Origin: Clarkia xantiana subsp. parviflora
Taxonomy: Eukaryota; Streptophyta; Magnoliopsida; Myrtales; Onagraceae
Direction of reading: 5' to 3'
NCBI GenBank assembly: GCA_036873135.1
Contig: JAPTYO010000007.1
Span: forward strand, 7,608,763 to 7,672,762
Length of the DNA stretch: 64,000 bases
Under the pieces are notes generated by a model. That model saw only the letters and a program-made list of their open reading frames with translations. It made no database searches and was not told where the DNA came from. The position numbers and the translations under genes were made by a program. Within the stretch, counting starts at the first letter, position 1; the number at the start of each line of letters is the position of its first letter. Of the stretch, positions 55,802-64,000 are shown one piece after another.

Positions 55802-58462
55802 ATGGGCAAGTCCAGATCTGCCTTGTTGTTGATGGTCATGCTTTGCATTTCTGCGATTTCCTGGGCTGCTGATTTTCTTGCTACGGATAAATACCTGTTG
55901 AATTGTGGGGCGGATTCAACTCTTCCCGATCCCGATGGCCGGCAGTGGAGTTCAGATAAAGGTTCCAAGTTTCTCTCTTCCACTGCTGATTCGACCACTG
56001 CCCAGGCTTCGTCGCAGGACTCATCTGTCCCTCAAGTCCCATTCATGACTGCGCGGCTTTTCCACTCTGATTTTACCTACACTTTGCCACTATCATCAGG
56101 CCATAAATTCATCCGATTGTACTTCTACCCCTCCACTTATAACAATCTTAATGCCACTAATGCCATTTTCTCTGTCTCCTCTGGGCCATACACTCTCCTC
56201 CACAACTTCAGCGTTGCTCAGACAACGGAAGCTCTCAACTATGCCTATGTTCTCAAGGAGTATTCGGTGAATGTGCCGAATGGGGTGCTCGAAATTACTT
56301 TCACCCCTTCTAAGGATTACAAGAACGCATTTGCATTCGTGAATGGAATCGAGGTTGTTTCAATGCCTGATATCTACAGTGCCACCGATGGACAAACCAT
56401 GATTCTGGGTCAAAGTTCAGAGTTTGTCATAGACAACACCACCAGTCTCGAGCATGTCTATCGCTTGAATGTTGGAGGAAGTGATATCTCTCCGACAAAA
56501 GATACGGGGCTGTACCGAGCTTGGTATGATGATTCCCCATATATATTTGGGGCAGCCATTGGAGTCACAGAAACAGCGAGCTCAAACGTGACCATACGTT
56601 ACCCAGATGGAATGCCTTCTTATATAGCCCCTGAGAATGTGTACTCTACTGCGAGATCCATGGGACCGAATGCTACTGTCAACTTGAACTACAATCTGAC
56701 TTGGATCTTCACCATTGACTCTGGATTCTCATACCTTGTTCGGCTGCACTTCTGCGAGGTCGCAGATGTCATTACTAAGGTTAATCAGAGGATGTTTGAG
56801 GTGTTCATCAATAACCAAACTGCCGAAGAGCAAGCTGATGTTGCTGGATGGGCAGGAGGTAATGGAATCCCTGTTCAGAAAAACTATGTTGTCTTTGTTC
56901 CAACCGGAGGTCCACAGCAAGATATGTGGCTTGCCCTTCATCCACAGACTGCATTGAAATCCGAGTACTATGATGCGATTTTGAACGGGGTTGAGATTTT
57001 TAAGATTAATGATACAGATGGCAATCTTGCTGGCCCTAACCCAATTCCCGCACCCAAACAGGCGTATATAGATCCATCTTCCTCGGATTCATCGTCTGGA
57101 TCGGGTAAATCAAAGAAGCAAACTGTGATTATTGCTGGAGCTGTTAGTGGTGGAGTTGTTTTAGCACTGTTGGTTGGATACTTTGTGATTGGTGCTTCTA
57201 GGAGGAGGAAGCAGGGCAAGGAGTCAAGTGCTGGTGATGGACCCTCAGGCTGGCTCCCTCTTTCCCTCTATGGAAACTCTCACTCCTCTGGTTCGACAAA
57301 GACCAATACCACCGGGAGTTACACATCATCCCTTCCTTCCAACCTCTGCCGCCATTTCTCCTTTGCAGAGATCAAAGCTGCCACCAACAACTTCGATGAA
57401 GCTCTGATACTTGGAGTTGGAGGGTTTGGCAAGGTATACAAGGGAGAGATTGATGGCAAAACAACCAAAGTTGCCATCAAGAGAGGTAACCCACTTTCAG
57501 ATCAAGGAGTTCACGAGTTTCAAACTGAGATCGAGATGCTCTCGAAGCTCCGTCATCGCCATCTCGTCTCACTCATCGGGTACTGCGAAGAAAACACCGA
57601 AATGATCCTCGTATATGACTACATGGCTTACGGAACCTTGCGTGAGCATCTGTATAAAACCCAGAAACCCCCTCTTCCATGGAAACAGAGACTCGAGATC
57701 TGCATCGGAGCTGCCCGTGGGTTGCATTATCTCCACACTGGAGCTAAATACACCATTATTCACCGCGATGTGAAAACAACCAACATTCTCTTAGATGAGA
57801 AGTGGGTGGCTAAAGTTTCTGACTTTGGTTTGTCAAAAACAGGTCCGACATTGGATCACACCCACGTCAGCACAGTCGTGAAGGGTAGTTTCGGGTACTT
57901 GGATCCCGAGTACTTCAGAAGACAGCAACTAACAGATAAATCCGATGTTTATTCATTCGGGGTTGTGCTTTTTGAGGTCCTTTGTGCTCGCCCTGCATTG
58001 AACCCGACACTTGCAAAAGAGCAAGTGAGTTTAGCAGAGTGGGCTTCTCACTGCCACAAGAAAGGCATTCTTGATCAAATCACCGATCCTTACCTCAAGG
58101 GGAAAATTGCACCCGAATGCTTCAACAAGTTTGCCGAGACTGCAATGAAATGTGTGAATGATCAAGGAATCGAGAGACCGTCAATGGGTGATGTTCTGTG
58201 GAATCTCGAATTTGCCCTGCAGCTTCAGGAGACAGCTGAGGAGAGTGGCAAGGGCATAATCAGCATCGAGGGGACATTTGAGGATACCTTAAAAGGGAAG
58301 AAGGATCCCAAAGCATCTCCTGGTTACGACAGTAATATCACAGATTCGAGGAGCACGGGCATGAGCATGAGCATTGGAGGACGTAGTCTTGCAAGTGAAG
58401 ACTCTGACGGGCTCACTCCAAGTGCAGTTTTCTCACAAATCATGAACCCTAAAGGTCGGTAA
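55802..58462 (+). CDS. FER: CrRLK1L receptor-like kinase, FERONIA ortholog
   Basis: A single uninterrupted exon encodes 886 aa from 55802, or 893 aa from the in-frame ATG at 55781. The layout is a signal peptide (MGKSRSALLLMVMLCISAISWA), a tandem malectin-like ectodomain (to about residue 410), a transmembrane helix around 440-462 (AGAVSGGVVLALLVGYFVIG) and a juxtamembrane segment GWLPLSLYGNSHSSGS. The serine/threonine kinase has GVGGFGKVYKG, VAIKRG, HRDVKTTN, DFGLSKT and GSFGYLDPEYF. The C-terminus SDGLTPSAVFSQIMNPKGR, with SIGGRSLASED before it, is the FERONIA tail, which separates it from other CrRLK1L members. FERONIA binds RALF peptides with LLG co-receptors at the plasma membrane and controls cell growth, fertilisation and immunity. 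The absence of coding introns fits the family. Confidence 0.96.
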   Translation: MGKSRSALLLMVMLCISAISWAADFLATDKYLLNCGADSTLPDPDGRQWSSDKGSKFLSSTADSTTAQASSQDSSVPQVPFMTARLFHSDFTYTLPLSSGHKFIRLYFYPSTYNNLNATNAIFSVSSGPYTLLHNFSVAQTTEALNYAYVLKEYSVNVPNGVLEITFTPSKDYKNAFAFVNGIEVVSMPDIYSATDGQTMILGQSSEFVIDNTTSLEHVYRLNVGGSDISPTKDTGLYRAWYDDSPYIFGAAIGVTETASSNVTIRYPDGMPSYIAPENVYSTARSMGPNATVNLNYNLTWIFTIDSGFSYLVRLHFCEVADVITKVNQRMFEVFINNQTAEEQADVAGWAGGNGIPVQKNYVVFVPTGGPQQDMWLALHPQTALKSEYYDAILNGVEIFKINDTDGNLAGPNPIPAPKQAYIDPSSSDSSSGSGKSKKQTVIIAGAVSGGVVLALLVGYFVIGASRRRKQGKESSAGDGPSGWLPLSLYGNSHSSGSTKTNTTGSYTSSLPSNLCRHFSFAEIKAATNNFDEALILGVGGFGKVYKGEIDGKTTKVAIKRGNPLSDQGVHEFQTEIEMLSKLRHRHLVSLIGYCEENTEMILVYDYMAYGTLREHLYKTQKPPLPWKQRLEICIGAARGLHYLHTGAKYTIIHRDVKTTNILLDEKWVAKVSDFGLSKTGPTLDHTHVSTVVKGSFGYLDPEYFRRQQLTDKSDVYSFGVVLFEVLCARPALNPTLAKEQVSLAEWASHCHKKGILDQITDPYLKGKIAPECFNKFAETAMKCVNDQGIERPSMGDVLWNLEFALQLQETAEESGKGIISIEGTFEDTLKGKKDPKASPGYDSNITDSRSTGMSMSIGGRSLASEDSDGLTPSAVFSQIMNPKGR

Positions 58463-59854
58463 AGACATTATTTATACTCACGGTTGGTTAAGACATCAGG
58501 TACTATATTGAAATTTATCATGCAAGCTAGCTGCTCTTATGTTGATTGAAATGTTTTCTAGCTTTAGATTCATTTATCTGCTGCTAGTGCTAGCACTCAA
58601 ATCAGTTTGTTAAACTTAAAGTAAATCAGTTTGTATAATTTATGTATGCATATTTGTAAGAGTGGAATAATGCCTATTGTCTGGAAATGATGGAATTGAC
58701 AAGACGGTTGCCTGGGAGTAGTAGAGTTGATTGGAAGGGGACAAATGGACGGTTCTCTTTAGTGACGCTACAAATTGTTTGTTGATGTTTGTTTAATTGA
58801 ATATATATTTGTTAGATATTGTTCTGGCGCCATTAAACAAATTGTTAGCTATTTTCTCCATGTTAAAATTCATGTTACCAAAATATTCAGGAAAAAAAAA
58901 TTGAGTTAGCAAAATTAAGTATTTAGTGTCGGTAGGAATTTTCGTTGATGTAGACTTGAATTAGCTGGCAAAAGTAGTGGGATGGATCCAACCCAACGTA
59001 TAGCTGGCAAAAGCGCGTATTATGCATTCAAATCACTCCATATTAATTCATTATTATTCAGCATGAATTTGATTCGAAAAAAGTTATGCATAGATGGAGA
59101 CGACGAAGACCTGATTTGATGTTTTTAAATTGGTATCTATTTTCCAAGTGTGTACGTTTTATACGTTATCTTTTGTACTGTAGTTAACCGTTTAACTGAT
59201 TGTGGATGTTACATTTAGTATACTTTAAAGATTATAATTTGCACTTTATAGACTTTTGACCCATTCGTTATATGACATATACAAGTCATATGATTTGGCC
59301 TATACTGGTACGCTTTAGAAAGATATAAAATATGCTTCTCCACTAAAATTATTATAATCTAAAAAACAGCTCCTAATCTACATGATACCGTCTCTTTCCT
59401 TTATTGGCCATTTGCAAAGAACCTTCTTTTTCACGCCAAGTACATAGAAACTACTAAAAGAAAGCCACAATGGGGATGAGTCGAACTCATCAAAATACAA
59501 CAGAGTAGTACAACGAATTTATATTATTATAAATTAAAAGGCTTGGATTTGTATCTGTCTGAATCGACAAGCAAGCACAATATGATTTCCAATAATTAAA
59601 AGTAACCAACTCAAAATAAAATGCCCATATAACCAACCAACATAGGTGTATAGCAATTTCTTTTCTTTTTTTCTTTATAATAAAAAGAAAAAAGAGAAAC
59701 CACAGGGTTAGAGAAACAAGAGCCATCTATAGAAATCATTTACTCCACCTTCAAAGGCAATCAAAAGAAGAGAGAAAGAGCCATGAACCAAGATGCAGAA
59801 CCAAGAACAGTCAATATGTAACACAAAGGAAGAGTACCATGAAGGATTGATGGA
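58463..59854. other. 3' UTRs and spacer between the FER and YTH genes
   Basis: The two genes converge here. The segment holds the FER 3' UTR, AT-rich DNA with a short direct repeat (TAGCTGGCAAAAG near 58963 and 59001), and the 3' UTR of the YTH gene from about 59500. I see no further gene. Confidence 0.5.
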
Positions 59855-62800
59855 TCAATTAGTCGATGGTGGCGGCTGTGGCCTCATAAGTAGCTTCTTT
59901 GTGACCCCGGCTTTAGTTGTAGTAGTAGATGATGCTGATGCAGTAGTCTCCTTATCAGGTTGCTGGAGCACACTTGGATCGAGAGCAATTGATCCTACGG
60001 TTGAAGAACCAGATGAGGTCTCATCATAACCGTTAACTTTAATAGGCAATGATCCAATGGTCACAACCTCATTTGGTTTGGCATTACCAGAGCTAGGATC
60101 TCCTCCATGGATGATGATGTTACTGGGTTTGATAGTGAGAGAACCTATCTTCAAACCAGACGTTATATCATCATTCTGTTCTGGAGATGACTTCTCACCT
60201 CCAACATCAGAAACCTGCTGCTGCTTTGTAGAATAAGTAGTAGCATTGACGACTTCTACACGACTGCTGCTCACTTCTCGGTGCTGCTGATTGGCTCGAG
60301 GTCGATGATTTTCACTCCCAATATAATTAGTATTCATTAACTTGCGAGGAGGAGGTTCAGTAGCTGTTGCTGCTGGGACAGAGAACGAACTGGGGAAGCT
60401 TCGGATAACCAATCGGGCTCTCTCTTCCTGCATCATTTTCTGACGACTTTCGTAGTACAGGAAGTCATCCAGCAGAGATGTCCTCATAGTGTGGTTCTTG
60501 TATATTTTAAGCATCTCCAAGCCTTGATTATGCATCACCTGCATTCATTCACATCATTTTCATTATTCATTAAAGCTCCATCAAGGTATTCACACAACTC
60601 GCTGCAGCATTTAGTTCCAGACAACATTTCTTTTTTGGACACATTTTGTCAAAGTGAAAACTCTACCAGAAAGACTATTATCCTTGTAATTACATGAGCG
60701 ACAAAAATAAGTTACTTCATCGTATTCAAAGTTCATCATACTCGCAGCAGCTTTTATTTCCTCCTTTCCTCCATTTTTGGTGACTAAGCAACTACTATAA
60801 CTCAAAAAAAAAAAAAAGCAACTTAGCACTTTGCAGCAAATTCTTACTGGTCTGTTGTTAAATTAGGCCTGGACTACTAAACCAATTCATTGTCCACAAA
60901 ATACCTGTCAAAATCTGCTCTTACTAACTCGGGCAGACCAAAAGTAACTCATACCTCTTGAGTATCTCTGCTATTTGTCACCGGCTTGTTCTCATTGTTC
61001 TCCAGTATAATATGCCTAAAGGCAGTGTTCTGCACATCTTTAATGAAGTGCCATTTGACAGGAAAGCTTCCACTCCATTTATCTTGCTGCCAAAAGTCCA
61101 TATCTTTGTGGAAATCCACTGGACCAATCATCTCAGCAACTCCACAGAATTGACCACTTGCATTGACCTGCAGCAGAAATTGTCCAGTCAGAAAAGCCAA
61201 CAAGTGTAAAAAGTGACACCACTAGCAAGATAGGACATACAAATCCACATGGTACATTACTTACAGAGAAGAACAAGAAAATAGGGCAGCCCTTAGACTT
61301 CCTTGAAGCTATTCTTTGTGCATCCTCAAAAGCACTCTGCAGCTTCTTGTTTCCATGAGGTGTAGATGACCATACGTTGTATTTTATACTCTTGTGCACA
61401 TCATCCTCGCTATATGACTTTATCACAAAAAACTTAGCATCTTCATAGTCCACAGGGAAATTATCTATGTTATACTGCTCAGTATCAATAATGATTAAGC
61501 CTTCTGAATTAACATTCCCAGCCTTGGTTGTATATGCTTTCACGGAAAGTTGATTTTTAGGTCCGTTGGTTCGAGGGCCCCGATTCTGTTCACCAAAAGA
61601 ATCTGCCGATCCAGTGAAACTGTCCTGCACTCTCCCAAAACCAAATTTCGACCTATTCTTCTCATACGAACCCCAGCCATGAGCGTCATATCCAAAATCA
61701 GAAAGAGCACCTTTAAGCTGGCTGCGCTGAGTTGTAACCTTCCCGTTATAATTACTGTTTACAGGCTGGATTGAGCTGGACGCATTTCTACCCTGCAATA
61801 AGTAAAGATTTTTAGAAAGCTAGGAAACCAATTTCTTTATGCTCCCAGCAATAGCAGCAACAAAATGAAAATTTATCACAGCCCAAGGGATTAATTGAAA
61901 ACAATATTACTCGGCTACTAATTGATTATTTGTCTAGGATCCAATCAGTAAATTACTACTAGTTCATGTAGTTTTAATAGAGTACAATGACAATAATTTA
62001 TTGAAGGCTATAACTAACAGGAATTATACACTTTCCCTTAAATTCCCTCTTAACTTTTATACTACATATATGTTATTAATATAAGTTCTCACAAATCACT
62101 TATAAATTCATTCCTAGCAATGGACTGCACTGTGTTCTTAATCCTTGGAGATATAAAAGCAATACGGACCAATAAATCTAGCGAGTCTGGAAGAAGTTAG
62201 ACCTTATCCCAGCTTAAAATGAATTAGACTTCAAGGGTTTGGATTATTAGATAAAACAATGACCAGAAAAATATTACTGATTCCTAAGAAACTACACAAT
62301 TTGTACTGGTAGTGGAGAATAATTAGTATTGATGTACCTGGAAAGCACGCGATGAAGTCGGATTTTGAATGCCCCCACTAGGGATGCTTCCATATATGAC
62401 AGCCTGCCTGTTAGTATCTTTGGACCCTTCATTCACGGAATTTCCATGGTTTAATGGCTTTGAAGAGTTCCTAACATAGTTTCCCACTGGAGAAGTGAAA
62501 TTATTCTTTAAATTTCTGCCATCAGATCTACTTATACTAGGACCTCCAACTCCAATGTTTAAGAAAGTCTCCGGAGAAGTGAGATCTGGTTGAACAAGAA
62601 CAGGAATATATGCAGGAGAAGAGACAGAATTTTGGTATGAAGGAACAGTATAATACTGCTGTGCCCCAGCAAATGGACCATCAATTCCCATCATAGCACC
62701 AGGAATGTAAGGGTTGTATGGATTATATGGAGATTCGGCATAACCATAGCTAGGTGTATAATATACATATGGAAAACTTTCCGACTGAACACCCTGTAGC

Positions 62801-63380
62801 ACAAATACGAGCAAAATTGCTTCATTAGATTGAGATTGAGATAATATTATGATGAACACATATTAATATGTGTAAAGAGAGATGATTACCGTGAACTGGA
62901 TGTCTGGACCATCTACACCAAAAACCTTATGGTGGTCCTCCCAATCAGTGGGTGATCCAAATCCTAAACAAACAGCATAATGATGGTCTTCGTATTAGAA
63001 ACATAGATCTCAATAGTACTTAAGTACCACTATTTTTATTTCAGCATTTTACTTGCCACATAAAAACAGATTCTTACCTGTACAGTAATAACCATAGTTA
63101 GTGGCTGCTGGATAATACAAGCCTGGATCAATGAGAAACTCGGGGGCTCCCTCGGTATACATGTTTTCAACTTGCTCAAAATGTGGATTTGCAATTAGTT
63201 GGTTTGATTCTGTACCTTGAAGCTAAAAACAAGAAAAGAGGTCAGGAAATATGAAAGTTTAAGAGACTTAATCCATCAATCGATGGACATTCTGAAATAA
63301 CCTAATGGAGCATACCAAGTAAGTTTGTCCATTCCCATATTCACTTATATTGTGCATAGCCATTCCAGGAACAGCCACCT
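59855..63380 (-). CDS. YTH-domain m6A reader, ECT family (5' end not resolved)
   Basis: In coding order the exons seen are about 63380-63316, 63222-63078, 62963-62890, 62793-62338, 61792-61265, 61167-60955 and 60538-59855, giving about 720 aa. The N-terminal part is the disordered Tyr/Pro/Gly/Gln-rich region of ECT proteins ([20 protein letters not shown]). The YTH domain (about 435-590) runs from [12 protein letters not shown] through [15 protein letters not shown] and GQFCGVAEM to [22 protein letters not shown]. The three aromatic-cage tryptophans that hold N6-methyladenosine in YTHDF proteins are all present (NVW, DFW, DKW). These cytoplasmic readers bind m6A in mRNA and affect stability and growth. 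The first exon shown starts within AVPGMAMHN; the true start codon is probably farther upstream, possibly beyond the window. Confidence 0.92.
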
Positions 63381-64000
63381 CTGGATAATTTTAACAATAG
63401 CATCATTTAATCAGGGGAAAAAGCTATAGCAAGAACCAAATGGAAAATATTATTTTATCAAGCAACAAGAAAAGAGTTTGATACATTAATTGGGTAAGAA
63501 AATTATGCATCTCTTTGATCTCAAGAACATTGAAGATATGTGAGTAAATAAAAAAACATAAGGAAAGTCATCACAATGTTGATCTTGAGCCAGGTAAACT
63601 AAAACCTTGACTGTTTGGTTTAGAAAAGTAAGGCCTTCAATAACCCTAACCCAATTTACCACATATGCAGTTGCATAGTGTCGAGAAGTAAATGGGGTAT
63701 AGTAAAGCTGTGGTCTACACTCTACATGAAGTATAGAATACTATCAAACACACGACTAATCTACAACTTGTAGAATAACTTCCCTCAAGGTAATAGATCA
63801 GTTTTAGAATAAGTAAGTTTAACCAAATGAATATCAGAAAGAACACAGCATGCTTAAACAGTATTTGACTCATGATGTTGACCAATTTTGACACCCAAAA
63901 ACAACATGCTGAAAATTTACATGAAGAATTAGACATCAAGAACATGAATCCTAATTGACTTTATAGAATTACTTTGAGCATGCCATAACTACATAGTTAT
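63381..64000. other. Probable 5' intron of the YTH gene
   Basis: This is AT-rich sequence following the earliest YTH exon I can place. Open frames here have no family resemblance. It is probably intronic, with the first exon outside the window. Confidence 0.45.

Noticed and set aside
63715..63945. 76-codon minus-strand frame near the right edge
   Set aside because: It has hydrophobic, AT-driven composition with no similarity to the ECT N-terminus, and probably lies in an intron.
1..64000. CRISPR arrays, bacterial operons or a novel defence-type gene cluster
   Set aside because: All coding regions are spliced plant genes with known families. No spaced direct repeats or operon-like packing were seen.

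Overview
The window is nuclear DNA from a flowering plant, most likely a eudicot. Evidence: genes with many short GT-AG introns, AT-rich introns and spacers, plant-specific families (CrRLK1L receptor kinase, KAPP, BAHD acyltransferase, PAS-Raf kinase, ECT/YTH reader), and small non-autonomous DNA transposons. I could not fix the species. All gene models below were built by hand from splice signals and reading-frame continuity. Each complete multi-exon model sums to a whole number of codons.

Layout, left to right: (1) 815-3953 (+) SPOUT-fold RNA methyltransferase (C9orf114/SPOUT1 type), convergent with (2) 4822-10535 (-) kinase-associated protein phosphatase KAPP. (3) 10.5-16.6 kb is a transposon-rich spacer with a 56-bp tandem repeat and a 3.2-kb PIF/Harbinger relic that contains a decayed transposase and GC-rich hAT-like insertions. 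(4) 17077-20889 (+) PP2C of the PP2C60 type. (5) 20.9-24.7 kb holds a hairpin MULE and a non-autonomous Harbinger element. (6) 24752-28457 (+) PAS-domain Raf-like MAPKKK. (7) 28.9-30.6 kb holds a solo LTR and a hAT MITE. (8) 30875-35169 (+) ALDH22A1, convergent with (9) 35892-40282 (-) class-3 lipase. (10) 41863-47689 (-) Pumilio-type APUM24. (11) 49076-52248 (-) BAHD acyltransferase. (12) tRNA-Glu(UUC) at 53108-53179 beside a decayed HEN1 methyltransferase exon. (13) 54338-55231 second large hairpin MULE. (14) 55802-58462 (+) FERONIA-type receptor kinase with upstream ORFs. (15) 59855-63380 (-) YTH-domain m6A reader, whose 5' end is at or beyond the right edge.

The genes do not form a pathway cluster. 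Two themes recur. Ribosome biogenesis and RNA metabolism are represented by the SPOUT methyltransferase, APUM24, the ECT reader and the HEN1 relic. Reversible phosphorylation is represented by KAPP, PP2C, Raf-like kinase and the FERONIA-like kinase. The most distinctive content is the transposon landscape. One family of long-hairpin MULEs has three copies, two with exact 9-bp target duplications and one with an 8/9 match. A second family of short MULE-type MITEs sits almost entirely inside host introns. A Harbinger family is present both as a transposase-bearing relic and as a non-autonomous copy. A solo LTR, a hAT MITE and a 168-bp MITE each have exact target-site duplications. I found no clear sign of an undescribed multi-gene system.
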